Part shown: positions 1 to 11,445 of the stretch, piece after piece | Layout of the letters: each line of letters begins with the position of its first letter | Numbering within the stretch: the first letter of the stretch is position 1 | NCBI GenBank assembly: GCA_963965975.1 | Contig: OZ014413.1 | Location: forward strand, 6,331,501-6,395,500 | Length of the DNA stretch: 64,000 nt | Source: Xestospongia bergquistia | Lineage: Eukaryota; Porifera; Demospongiae; Haplosclerida; Petrosiidae | Reading direction: 5' to 3' | The notes under the pieces: model-generated | Seen by the model: the letters and a program-made list of their open reading frames with translations, nothing else | The model's database searches: none | What the model was told of the DNA's origin: nothing | Made by a program: the position numbers and the translations under genes

Positions 1-54
1 TTCTGAGAAGTCATTTGTTGAAATACATGGAAAATCAATTCCATAGTAATTAAC
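1..54. repeat. partial copy of a ~105-bp dispersed repeat
   Basis: The first bases (agtcatttgttgaaatacat, then aattccatagtaat) match the core of the tandem units at 5150-5440 (catttgttaaactacatgaa, ccatagtaatgg). The copy is cut by the window edge. Confidence 0.5.
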
Positions 55-416
55 AATCAAAACATTATATGTTGTCACATTTCAATGTATTTTATAGGCA
101 TGTACAAACCTAAACGACCAAAATTGATTAAAGCAACCAATCTAATTTAACAATATATATAGATCAGCCAATAATTTAACTGTAAGCATTATGGTAACGA
201 ATGTGACTGATAAGAGGTATTTTGTTTTATATCTCTAATATCTATAGAAGTTTTTTGTTTATCATCTAAGGCTCTGCATTCTAGTATTACTTAACAGTTC
301 TACAATCCTCCTATTTCTAAAACTCTGTTGTATTTTCAAACAATTTATAACACCATTCATCTGAATTATGATCTTGTTTCTGTTCAGACAGTGCAGCCAT
401 AAATTAATATGGTTAC

Positions 417-2433
417 CTTGACATTGAACTGAGGCATCATGACTAGAAGGACAGTTGTACTCCAGCAGTCCATTTTGTGAACAGTTCCATATACTGTCCT
501 CCTCTCCTGTACAGTTCACATCAATAATATGGAAAGACCGGGTGTAATCAGTGTAGTAACCAGAGGCAGCAATAGCTCCTGAAATAAAATATGCAATCAC
601 TAGCTATTGTTTATAAAATATAGAGATAAATTTAGGGTTTCATTTATAATATACTAGCAACTCTTAATAGATATGTAATCATACATATAAATAGGTATTT
701 CAATTAATGTTATATACACAACTAATGGGGACAAAAAAATCTATTTATATTTTTTACCATCATTTTGATAGAAATATTATGTGTGCAATGTTATCCTGGT
801 AAACCTCATGCAAAATGTATGATTCTGTATTATAAACTGTGCAGTTAACAACACAGATTTACAGGATGAGTGTAAAAAATTATTAGTAATCATTATAATT
901 ATTTTCACATATCAACCATTCACAAGTAAGAAGACAATTAGTAAACGATGATATCTGTGAAACTGCTTTTTAGTTCAAATTCCATTAGCAAACATATTTA
1001 ATTGATTTAAAATGTAATAATCAATGTTCATTACTATGTACACAGAGACAAACAATAACAAAGAGATCAAGTACAAGCCATGAATCAAGCATTTCGATCA
1101 ATGATAACTTAAATACAACTAAGAACAACATCAGAGACAATAGTATGGCTCAATTCTACACATAACATACCATATCGAGAATATCCAAGTTGTGTACAGA
1201 CTACACTAGCATCAGCATTGTCCCAAAAGTCACTACAAACAGTACCCCATGTGCCATTAACACACACTTCAACACGACCTTGAGTTTGAGTACCACCTTG
1301 TAATCGTATAGAACCATTTTGACAAAAGGCTAAAAAACAAGTAGTCATATAACACAACCAAATATATAAATTAATAATGTTATTACTATTAACCAATTTA
1401 TACCTTAATCACACTGGTGAATTACTAAATGGAATTTGCATGAAATTGTCAAAGTTACACATGGTATGAATGATTGGTTTATATAAACGTATAACATATA
1501 AACTAATAATGAATTTTAATTTCATTGTATGAAATTTACAAAATTTGCTGGTTGAAATAACTTATTAATTACTTACGTTCACATTTTAGTCCTAAATCAT
1601 AATAATGATTAGAACAAGAAGAGGAAATAACACTGAACACACTCCTACTACAATCAAATAGAGACTCTTCATTTCCACTACAGTACATATAACCAAACAT
1701 TACTGGACCACTTCCTTGTCCATAGGTACTACTACCATATGTGATTCCACCTATTAATGATACATAAAATATATAATACTTTAACAAACTCTAGATTGTG
1801 ATGGCATACCAATTTCTTGATGTCCAAGTTGTCTACAGGCTACTTTTGTGTCAGTACTACCCCAGCTAAGTCTACACACTGTACCCCAAACTTGATTTAC
1901 ACACACTTCAAGTCTTCCTTCATAGTTTTTTGTTCCACCAACTAAACGAATATCTCCTGTCTTACAATTAACAGGCTGAGTAGTGTTATCTATTATAGAA
2001 AAAAATTGACGCTTAGGAAATGAAAAATCTACCTTGGCAAATGACAGAGGCATCATGACTTGAAGGACATGAATAAAAGTCAGATGTTCCATTATATGGA
2101 CAATTCCATATAGTGCTCTCATTGCCAGTACAGTTCAAATCAATAATACCAAAAGGCCAATTGTAGTCAGTATAAGAACCTGATGCTGCAATGGCACCTT
2201 TATATAAGAAGGCACATTATTAATACACAAAAGACAACAACATTGAAAACAAACCATAGGAAGAACGTCCAATTTCATTACAAACAACACTGGCATCTTC
2301 ATAATCCCAAAAGTCACTACATATTGTTCCCCAAATATTATTTACGCATACTTCCACACGACCATAATATGTTCCACCTCCACTGAGTCTAACAGTGCCA
2401 TTCTCACAGGGAGCTATAAATTAATGATATAAT

Positions 2434-2478
<45 letters not shown>

Positions 2479-3334
2479 GCATAAGTCAGAGGATAATAAA
2501 ATTACAATATTTATTACTTTCACATATAACAGCTCCATCATAATAATGATTTTGACATCCAGAATGAACATGAGTATACTGATAGTTTTGGTTACACTTC
2601 ACCAAATTAGTTTCTGTTCCACTACAATACAAATATCCAAGTAGAATGGGTCCAGTGCCTTGTGAGAATCCTAAATTTCCAACACGGCCATATGAGTAAC
2701 TATTACCTATAATACTTTAAAGTCAACATAACGTGTGGTACTTTGAAACTACCTATTATCAATGCACCAATCTGAGTACAAATAATTTTAGCTTCCTGAC
2801 TACCCCAACTACTGTATGCACAGACTGTGCCCCATGCTCTGTTGAGACACACTTCAACTCTTCCTTGATATTTAGACACACCTCCTATTAAACGAACATC
2901 TCCATCAGTACAATTGCTATAAGTGGCAACAGTAAGAGCTATAAAATAACAAATTAATCATTTATACTTATTTAAACAGACACTCACATTCACAAAATAT
3001 ATTAGCATCATTACTCAGAGAACAATAGTAGTCAGAGAGACCATTATAAGGACAGTCCAGTATAGTATTCTCATTACCAGTACAGTTTAAATCAAGAATG
3101 TTGTGTTTGGTAGCTGATGAAGAGTAATAGACTACAGAAGATCCTATTGCACCTAGAATGAGTTTATGTATATAGAATTGAAGTAAGACAATGTCCATAA
3201 TATTTACCATAAGGAGAGTATCCCAGTTGTTTACAGACCACACTGGCATCATTGTTATCCCAGAAATCAGTGCAAATACTACCCCATATATTATTCAAGC
3301 AGACTTCAACAGCTCCATAATACAAATAAGAAGA
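417..3334 (-). CDS. multi-SRCR-domain protein, 3' portion (five SRCR domains, ten exons)
   Basis: Five scavenger-receptor cysteine-rich domains, each built from two exons. In coding order: D1 3208-3334 and 2988-3152; D2 2753-2938 and 2518-2706; D3 2255-2413 and 2033-2197; D4 1810-1989 and 1577-1750; D5 1171-1329 and 417-578. GT/AG borders are visible at the exon ends and junctions are phase 1, except the first acceptor of D1. First-half exons carry the G-x-V/I-R-L-x-G-G start, E-V-C and W-G-T-V-C; second-half exons carry L-x-C-x-G-x-E and the closing cysteine. SRCR domains are extracellular ligand-binding modules of secreted or membrane receptors. D1 lacks its first strand (VRLxGG) and its acceptor is phase 0, so the 5' side is truncated or misassembled. 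No signal peptide, start or stop codon is in view; further exons may lie left of base 1. Domain calls are strong; gene limits are unknown. Confidence 0.85.
2436..2471. repeat. (TA)n microsatellite
   Basis: An uninterrupted run of about 18 AT units. It lies in the intron between the second exon of SRCR domain D2 and the first exon of D3. Confidence 0.95.
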
Positions 3335-3927
3335 CTAGAAAATAAGCACTATGATTTTTTTGTCATTTTAACCAAATCATATTTTAATCAATATGATGTA
3401 AGTCCATTACTGAGTACCATAAAGCCAGCCTAATCTGAAGTTGATAGGTAATCTTTATAGTTTATACTTAAAATAATAGTTAAAATCATACTATTCAACT
3501 AAACTAAGCTCTATATTTGGTAGTTCAGCTAAAACAGCAGTCATCTCTTGTGAATGCAGTTGCTACAAAAATTGCATTTTGGTTTCAATTTAGTAGGTTA
3601 TGTTAGACTAATTTGGCTTTATGATAACTCATGCAGTATTTAGCTTACATTGTATTGTAGTAATAAAAGCTTTAGTTGAAATGACAAAGTGGAATTATCT
3701 TATGTTTGTGGCATTGATAACTTACAACACGAACTGAGCCTTGTGTACATGTTTGAGCAACCACAGTATTTCTCAACTGGAGTGATAAGAAGAACCAAAG
3801 CTTTATCAACAGAACAAACAGCATTGTACTATCTGTTCAAATATGATGATTGTTGTGAAGGAATGAGCCATTTTTATAGTTGGTACCGATTTTAGTGCAC
3901 CGAACCATGAAGACCGTATATCACTTT
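3335..3927. other. no recognisable gene
   Basis: AT-rich sequence upstream of the SRCR exons. A 68-codon open frame on the plus strand (3689-3895) has no recognisable domain, and I do not call it a gene. The missing 5' end of the SRCR gene could not be found here. Confidence 0.5.
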
Positions 3928-4315
3928 TTGGTTAATTTTTTTTTTATTAGAGTAATTTTTTGGTGTTGGTATTCCTTACGTCAGGGACGGGACAGTCTCG
4001 GTGACTAAACACGGGACCGTCTATGCAAAGAGAACGAGAAGTGTCTTGCATAATAAGCTGTCACTTAATCTCATCATCTTTGTACGAGTGTTGTAAGCAT
4101 TAAACAATAATAATGTACGTCCATTTGGTTAATTTTTTTATTAGAGTAATTTTTTAGTGGTTGGTATTCCATACGTCCGGGACGGGACAGTTTCGGTGAC
4201 TAAACACGGGACCGTCTATGCAAAGAGAACGAGAAGTGTCTTGCATAATAAGCTGTCACTCAATCTCATCATCTTTGTACGAGTGTTGTAAGCATTAAAC
4301 AATAATAATGTACGT
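3928..4315. repeat. tandem duplication of a ~195-bp unit
   Basis: Two adjacent near-identical copies, 3928-4120 and 4125-4315, starting ttggttaattttttt and ending aataataatgtacgt. Only a few substitutions and length changes in the T-run separate them. The unit is clearly GC-richer in the middle (gggacgggacagt..cgg) than its surroundings, which suggests a mobile or satellite sequence. No coding frame seen. Confidence 0.9.
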
Positions 4316-5145
4316 GTATTTGATTAATTTTAACTTGATTCTTCCTTAATTATAGCAATCACTCATCTATAATTAATACACATACAATGTGACCAATAAT
4401 AATGTATATACACTATACATAATATGTAATTATGTATATGTATAATTATATTGATGATGACCTTTAAACTATTTTTTACGATAATCATAATTGCATCCTC
4501 CATATCTAGTTAACGAGCCTCTATTTGTCAAAGATAGCTAAAATTTTAGAAATATGCAGTCAGAATTAAGCTGGTGAGATTACTGACCAATATTTTTCTA
4601 TTCAAAATGTAGATGAAGTTTTTCTCTACTAGCTAATTAAAAGATAGCTCAAGTAAAAATAAAAGATTGGAGGTGTGATCAATATCACTGGACAAATGGT
4701 AGTGTCACTGAGTTCCTGTCTGTAGACAAAATGCTCTTCAATAAAATAACATTCTATTATATCCTTAAGTGATTTTAATTCTAAAAATGGTTATTCCAAA
4801 CACTTTCATCATTATGCCAACCAAATAATTGAGAGTGACTCAGTAATATTAATTCTCTGTGCTAACTGGAATTATCAACCTTGAAAATATGATATCCTTC
4901 TTCCATACATGCTCCTATTTTTACTTAAATGAATTTAAGAGTTTTTTTGCATATTCTTTGACCAAGGGTAAAATTACATTTCTTGATTAACTATTTCATC
5001 ATGCATGCCACAAAATAAATTAATTGGTTAATTAAAACAATATAGAGTAAGTTTTGATAAATATAAGACACCGACAAATAATAGACATCATGATGTTTAC
5101 ATAACTAGTATATGCCTCATTAGTAGTTAGACAAGAATTTTCATG
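4316..5145. other. AT-rich intergenic DNA, nothing recognised
   Basis: No open frame of note, no RNA gene and no clear repeat was recognised in this stretch. Confidence 0.5.
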
Positions 5146-5440
5146 GATGGTGAGCCTATGTGTGAGGGCTGTCACTATGGACTTAATAATGAAAAAGCTG
5201 TGCATATCATTTCCAAGTAGTCATTTGTTAAACTACATGAAATGCAATCCCATAGTACTGGCATGTGTGAGGGCTGTTACTTTGAACTCTATAATGAAAA
5301 ATATCTTTTCTAAGTGGTCATTTGTTAAACTACATGAACATTAATTCCATAGTAATGGCCTATGTTTTGAGGGCTGTCACTGGGGACTTTATAATGAAAA
5401 AGTTCTGCATATCATAAGTGTCCATTTGTGAAGCCACACA
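5146..5440. repeat. three degenerate tandem units of ~100-110 bp
   Basis: Units begin near 5156, 5264 and 5358 with gagggctgt(c/t)act, continue with ataatgaaaaa and end with a catttgttaaactacatga-like block. The 5147-5344 open frame is a by-product of the repeat. A fourth, separate copy forms the first 54 bases of the window, so the family is dispersed. Confidence 0.75.
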
Positions 5441-5953
5441 CAGACACAAATCTAGGGCTAACTGTTAGCACAGCACACGCTCACCAACCTTCAGAGGCCA
5501 CACCAACTCTCTTGGGTGTGTGTTACTTTGACTATACTTAATGCCCTTGATCAGCCCAAAATATAAACATGCAGCTTTAGTAGATACACCTGGTTGTGGC
5601 TTATTTGACCACACCTTGTGGCTTATTTTGACCACACCTCATATTTTAATGCTCCTGGTCAGCTCAGATAACCTTGGTAGATATGGGGGTCTAAACAAGA
5701 CTGCTAATTAGTTGCTTATGACTTCCTCAGCCCTCTCCTGGATTGTATACTCACCTTTGTCCCTTTCTTTAGAGGATCTAATTGTATAGTACTTTAATTA
5801 TAAGTACATAGTACCAAATTTACAATTGTCAAATGTACCACGCTCAAATGATATACTGCCAACAACTACACTTTACAACCATATTTAAAGTACAAGTGAA
5901 CTTACATCCACAGTGTAGAGAGAGATGAGTGTCTTGAGGCAGCAACTCTCCAC
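5441..5953. other. intergenic DNA, nothing recognised
   Basis: It contains a short local repetition (tgtggcttatttgaccacacct, twice near 5590-5640) but no gene-like signal. Confidence 0.5.
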
Positions 5954-6570
5954 CTAAAGATCTATAGAAAAAAGTTGAAAAAATAAAAAAATATAAAATA
6001 GTATATAATAAAATTATTAACATAAAGCATACATTATTGTTACAGCCAATTTACAGTCACACCTACATCCTGGACTCCAACAATGTTATAACAAAGAAGT
6101 AATAATATGGTATAAACTCATAAGTTAACATAATGTACATTACCAACTTACACCTTCAAATGGAGAGATGAAGTAGTGTCTAAAGGCTGTTGCCCTGGTG
6201 GTTCATGGTGTAACTTCACTTTGATGGCATCATCATTAGATAACACCTAGTAACGTCATCATATATGATGATATCATCTAAACCCTAAACCAAACCCCAT
6301 ATGATACATGGTGATGTCATCATCATAGTACAAATTAAATCATCATAGATGTTACACCAAAAAGGACCCAGCAACCCAAACCTAAAGATCTGTAGAAAAA
6401 AAGTTGAGAAAAAAGAAAAATATGATATAGTATATAATAAAATTAAAAAATCAAGCAAACATTATTGTTACCTCCAATTTACAGGCACACCTAGATCCTT
6501 GACTCCAATGATGCTAATATATATAAAACAAAAAGAACAATAATTTAAAATATGAACTCATAAATATAGA
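5954..6570. repeat. two direct copies of a ~160-bp sequence plus spacer
   Basis: The block starting acctaaagatct(a/g)tagaaaaa occurs at about 5954-6110 and again at 6379-6545, including the shared stretch agtatataataaaatta and the later gccaatttaca/tccaatttaca. A related tail (taagttaacataatg.acat) at 6121-6175 recurs at 6927-6982. The spacer 6240-6340 is a run of gatgatatcatc-like short palindromic words. Confidence 0.7.
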
Positions 6571-6589
6571 AGCTGAAAGGCGAATATCC

Positions 6590-6905
6590 AATTCTACTTT
6601 GTAATTTCAAATTATACTTTGAAAATATTCCATTTCCAATTCTATTTTCTATCCTTTGTTGTAATATTTAACAAATAAAATCCTATTTATCTCAATGAAG
6701 TGAAGAGTGATCACCATGAGGTGTCTCTTAGGATGGAGTGAAGCGACATGTTTCCAGTTAAGGTGGGAGTATAATAGGATTTAGTTGTCAAATATTCCAT
6801 TGAAGGATAGAAAATAGAATTGGAATTGGGAAAACTCCAAAGTAGAATTGGAATATTTTGGGAAAACTTCGAAGTAGAATATGACATTACAAAGTAGAAA
6901 TGGAT
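6590..6905. repeat. inverted repeat, MITE/foldback-like
   Basis: The left arm (6590-6665, ccaattctactttgtaattt.. ending ctattttctatcct) is the reverse complement of the right arm (6783-6905, aggatagaaaatagaattgg.. ending attacaaagtagaaatgg), with small internal duplications in the right arm. No coding capacity. Target duplications could not be assigned by eye. Confidence 0.65.
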
Positions 6906-6982
6906 GGCTGCCCTTGGCTTCTGTACATAAGTTAACATAATGAACATTACCAACATACACTTTCAGATGAAGAGATGAAATA

Positions 6983-9160
6983 GAAGTAATATCATCACTG
7001 ACCATAATTGATTTGTTACTGCATTATGTTACCACATTATATATGCTAGTAGTACCCATAACATGAAACACTTTAGAAATGAACTGGTGTCTATTGTTTT
7101 GTATAAAGCTGTTTATAACTAATCTACGTTTAATAAACATTCATTGTTATCAAGGAGATAGAACTAGTATATAATCCCATGAAAAAAGAGAGAACAGAAC
7201 AAGAGTGAGCTGACAAGAAGCTTACTTGCAAATCCTTCTTTTTTTAAAAATAAAGCTGTCTTACTATTAATAGCACTTAAATCCTTTTTGATTAATCTGC
7301 AAATTAATATACAATTTATACATGTACCTTATATTAAAGTAATAGGAGACATAGTTATGTCATAAAGTATTGCTATTAACCATAAGCCAATTCTTAGTGA
7401 CAAATAAAGACTAAACATGATAATTGACTAACCTCATATTTGTAGTCTTAATGTAGTGTGAGAATGTATATTGACAAAGAATTAAACAAAGTTAAATAGA
7501 AAGTATTCTTACAAATAACATAAGGTTGTTCCAACTGACATAGACATTTGGCTAACCAGTTTATAATCTCTGTATAAAGCTGTGATAGACAGTGAGAGAA
7601 GACAAAATTAAGTATACTACAATCTTGCATATTCTTTATTATTATCCAAGTGTTAGGACATAAATCTGACTATAAATTCTACTCCCATAATGCCTGTGAA
7701 CAATAAACAAATCCATCTTTTAAGATAGAATGAGAGACCTTCAATACTTCAATTTTGCAGCAGCAATTTCAATATTTTCATATATTGCGCCAAACTGTAC
7801 ATTTTCACGTGATTTGAAGTATACTAACTCAGTATACTACAGGTCAGAGTTGTAGTATACTGAGCAAGTACATTATATCAAATTCATTTATATAGAATCC
7901 TAGCTTGTCAAGCAAAGACATAAGGATGAAACAATTGTGGTAGACTTCAGAGGTCATCTACTTGAAAAAGGGGACAAGTGACTTGCAGTAGGTATGAGCA
8001 AACTGTGAGAACACTAGTACAGGCCAAAGTTAATGGAAATATAGTGTTGCTCAAGAATTATTTTGAGAGTGTAAGGTGTGGCTGCTGTTTTTGCATCTGG
8101 TTAAACAAGGTGTCTACAACAATGTTTATTACTGGCATTTTCCAAATAATAATTTATATTTATATTACCAAATCAAAAGGGATAAATGTTGACGAGAAAC
8201 ATCTCTGTTCTCATAATAAATGATAATGTCTCTTCTATGAGACCAAGGACAATTGAACCTACTTTACATAAACCATAACCTCTTGTTCCAATCTTTGTTC
8301 ACACAGTGAAGTATCAATCAAGCTTTTCTTTTGACAACAGCAAGTCTATTCCCAATTGATTAATTAATGTGATATGTCACTTTCCAGAATATATGGTGTT
8401 GATAATGTATGATTAAATACTTTCCATTTACATGTTTGGTCAATATAAGTACATGTACAGGATCATGTCTTGACATCACTTGAAAAGCTGCATAATGAAG
8501 ATATATCTCAGTGATATTAGAAGGACAACCATACATTTAATCAATAGAAAACATGTAGTAGAATTGATCAATTTTGTAGTTAGATCATGTTGCAAACAAT
8601 ATACTATATTTAAACAACTGTAAACTAGTATTTCTCAATTAATTGAGGATGAAAACATTCCACTGGTAATGATAACTACCTATAGGTAATTGATAATGAG
8701 TTTCTCTCAGTAGAAACAGACATCATTTAAAGTTTTGATGTAATATTCCTTTGTCTTTTCATTCTTATTTCTTTTATTTAATAGAATATTCATTAATTAA
8801 GATATAGTCTTACTAGTCTAAATAATCAATGCATACACAGATGAAAATAACAGTTAATTAAGCAATGAAATAGGTAGGCATATCTTTCTTTTATTCAATG
8901 ACATTTCAATTTTACTAGTACTTTTAAGGTATATAGACATGTCTGTTTTGGTAGGGACCATTTCCTTTAGGTAGCAATGGCAAAATGGTTGTAAGGACAT
9001 AGGGACAGATAGTAATATGTAATAAAACTAGTAGTTACTCATTTTTTAAATATATATGTGACCGTAAATATGAAAATGGTACCTAACGCGCAATTTGAAG
9101 AATTTGAGATAGTCACACGACATGGTTAAGCTTGTTTTTGGCTACAAAATGTTAAAATTA
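6983..9160. other. AT-rich intergenic DNA, nothing recognised
   Basis: Several short open frames (e.g. 7448-7630 minus, 7978-8223 plus) have no domain signature and no splice-consistent neighbours. A short local repetition, tagtatactgag/actcagtatact, sits near 7830-7865. Confidence 0.5.
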
Positions 9161-9209
9161 ATAGGTATAAAATTAATATATATATTATATATATTAATTT
9201 TATACCTAT
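9161..9209. repeat. near-perfect ~49-bp palindrome
   Basis: ataggtataaaattaatat on the left mirrors atattaattttatacctat on the right around an AT core. Such a sequence can extrude as a hairpin. No adjacent gene suggests a terminator role. Confidence 0.85.
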
Positions 9210-9510
9210 AATTTCTAATAAAGACCTAAACTAAGAATGGAAAAGTAATATATCATGATGAATAGTATTTATTTCATTCATTATTTAACAATAATATTTT
9301 TAACCTGATGTCTCCTGACTGTTCATTGTATTTAACTCCTAACATGGTATCAGCTAAAACTCCCTCCCCCCAATCATTACTGGAGTCCTTTGGTGTATCA
9401 AGATGATGTAAGAGAATAAACATTCTAATTGTTTAATTATTGTAAGGTTAAAGGAATTATTTGTTATTATTTATAATTAAACTAAAATAAGTATTTATTA
9501 ATTGTCCCTA

Positions 9511-9852
9511 GACCAACAGATTTATAAATTACGTTTATCTGGATTGCATGTTTCTATACCACAAAAGCTAGATTGGAATTATAGGTTTTCTTTGTGGAAA
9601 TACGTATGGAGAAACTGAGCAATATTTTCAATATAATATCGGTTATCTGACTTATTTTTAAATACAATGTCCAAAGTGATTTTATAACATCATAGTTATT
9701 ATTTTTATATCCTACATTAGTATTTAAGATGGATTATCTGGCAGTATGTTTAGAATAACAGCACTAGCATTTTCATTTTGAATGCACTATGGTATTTATT
9801 TTCTGATAATATATATTAGGTATAAAGACAGTAAATATGATGCTTATTTTCA
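9511..9852 (+). repeat. dispersed repeat, copy 1 (pairs with 29941-30320)
   Basis: Long collinear similarity to 29941-30320: both begin accaacagatttata(a/g)attacgtttatctg and end with gaatgcactatgg.atttattttctgataat..tattaggtat.aagacagta. Copy 1 runs directly into the transporter relic at 9853, so this may be an ancestral intron or 5' flank of a POT gene rather than an independent element. Confidence 0.7.
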
Positions 9853-10735
9853 GTTCTCATATTGTCAATCCTGTCAAATTGATTGTTAAAGTAATCAACT
9901 ATGCCAGAAAATACAGGTATCCCAGGAATCATAGTGCTTTGACTTATTGGGAGGAGAATTACCCTTCTAGGTTAGACTTAGGTATGTAGAAATATAGCGG
10001 ACCATTTTCAGAGGAACAGGTAGAGAATGTCAAAAGTAGTCATGTGATTGACATTATTGTTTATTGTATTGTTCGTCTTGTATGTGCTGAGGATATTGAA
10101 TGGATTAGTTACTATAAATCAGATGAAACTTTGTCTTTTTGGCTTGATTTATGCTAAAAAATTCATTATATACGTTGCTAGCTTTACTTTTTATTAATCA
10201 TATATCCTTGTTTTCACAAGTACATTCCAAGTATGCTTAAAGAATTGGACTTGGACTGGTTTTCTCATTATTTATTACAACATATTCTGTCGTAATTCTT
10301 TCTTGTAAAGATCGTTTTCTTTTTGACAAAGCCTCATATAAAGATGATATTTTATGTCTATGTTTCTATGGAATAGAAGTTGCTTTGATTTTCCCAACAT
10401 CATTAGCATTTACAATAGCTCAATCTCTACACGAAATGAGAGGATTGATGGTTGGATTATGGTATGCAGCACGTGGAGTTGGTTATGTTATTACTATTAA
10501 CAGCAAATATTTATTTGCTGTGAAGAAAAGGCAATATGTCAAAGTCTTCATTGTTTCATTGTTAAGAGTGTGATTATTTTATTATACTGATAGTGTTTTG
10601 GTACTAGCTAGGCATTACAAATTACATGTGAGAGAAAATGAAGTCAACATAACTGAACAACATTATGAGAGATATATAGGTCAGGATGTAAAATGCAAAA
10701 ATGAATTGGGACTCTCATTTGAGAGTATTGACTGA
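9853..10735 (+). pseudogene. POT-family transporter pseudogene (C-terminal half)
   Basis: Translation in pieces gives the middle and end of the same transporter found intact at 13352-14902: NPVKLIVKVINYARK, then ALTYWEENYPSRLDLG, then an in-frame TAG (~9988) followed by GPFSEEQVENVK, several broken frames, an open piece at 10385-10573 with PTSLAFTIAQS and MRGLMVGLWYAA, and finally the family C-terminus HYERY..ELGLSFESID with a TGA at 10733-10735. The N-terminal half is absent. Multiple stops and frameshifts mean it cannot make the transporter. Confidence 0.8.
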
Positions 10736-11080
10736 TATATTTTTATAAATAATGATTATTAATAATATATTATATTTGTGTTTTTGAACTTGTGCATACA
10801 CGTGTCCTCTATTGTTTTTATTAATAATTTATGGGTTTCATATGTAATGTCATTGTTTATATACCTAAACATGATGTTTTGGCTCTTTAATATTGATTTC
10901 ATCATTTTGCTGATTTTTTCTCATTTTGATAACAGTGTCAGTATGGTATCACCGATGTTATATATAACAGGAACTCTAATGTCCAGGTAGTAATTATTGT
11001 ATAAATTATATAATCAACATTGTATGTGTACATTCTTTATATTGAGCTATTTCGACACAGTTAAGTATAATTATAATACA

Positions 11081-11175
11081 TTGCATAACTTGTGCAATGT
11101 ATTATATATATTAAATAATGAAATTAGTTATTATTTATACACAAATTATACTTTTCAAAACAATAAGTATTATAT
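11081..11175. repeat. 95-bp direct repeat, copy 1
   Basis: Starts ttgcataacttgtgcaatgt and ends aacaataagtattatat. By eye it is identical over its length to 13078-13172. Copy 2 lies in the 3' flank of the intact transporter at 13352, so copy 1 may mark the lost 3' flank of the pseudogene at 9853-10735. Confidence 0.85.
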
Positions 11176-11219
11176 GTTTACAGAGAAGGGTAAGCATATT
11201 ATCCTCACGAGTATCTTAA

Positions 11220-11445
11220 ATACAATGTAGGGCTTCCTCTCCCATACATGTTGGGCATACCTGTTTGTTTCGTCTACAAACATTTCAAAAAAAGATTCTG
11301 TAATGAAGTGGAGAAAAGTGGCAATTGGAGATGTTGGCAGAGTCAAATTTGGTCTAGTTAGAGCCGTAATGGAGCAACTACGACTGGTCTTAATTTGTTG
11401 GACTATTTTACTTTTTTCCTGAATTGTGGATATAGTTAGCATTAA
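11220..11445 (-). pseudogene. possible piggyBac-type transposase remnant
   Basis: The minus-strand frame 11170-11442 contains a stretch, SITALTRPNLTLPTSP then FFEMFVDETNRYAQHVWE. It resembles the N-terminal end of the piggyBac/PGBD transposase domain, where a hydrophobic F-x-x-F segment precedes the ETNRYA-like motif. No catalytic aspartates or terminal repeats were found. An acidic stretch on the same strand near 11930-11985 (SDEEFGLQENDEKKDDEP) could be its upstream part. The assignment rests on motif memory only. Confidence 0.4.

Noticed and set aside
3689..3895. 68-codon frame
   Set aside because: No domain, no splice-consistent neighbours, random-looking composition.
3928..4315. CRISPR-like direct repeats
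   Set aside because: Only two long adjacent units without spacers, in eukaryotic-type DNA; an ordinary tandem duplication.
5147..5344. 65-codon frame
   Set aside because: Made wholly of degenerate 105-bp repeat units; the repeat explains the open frame.
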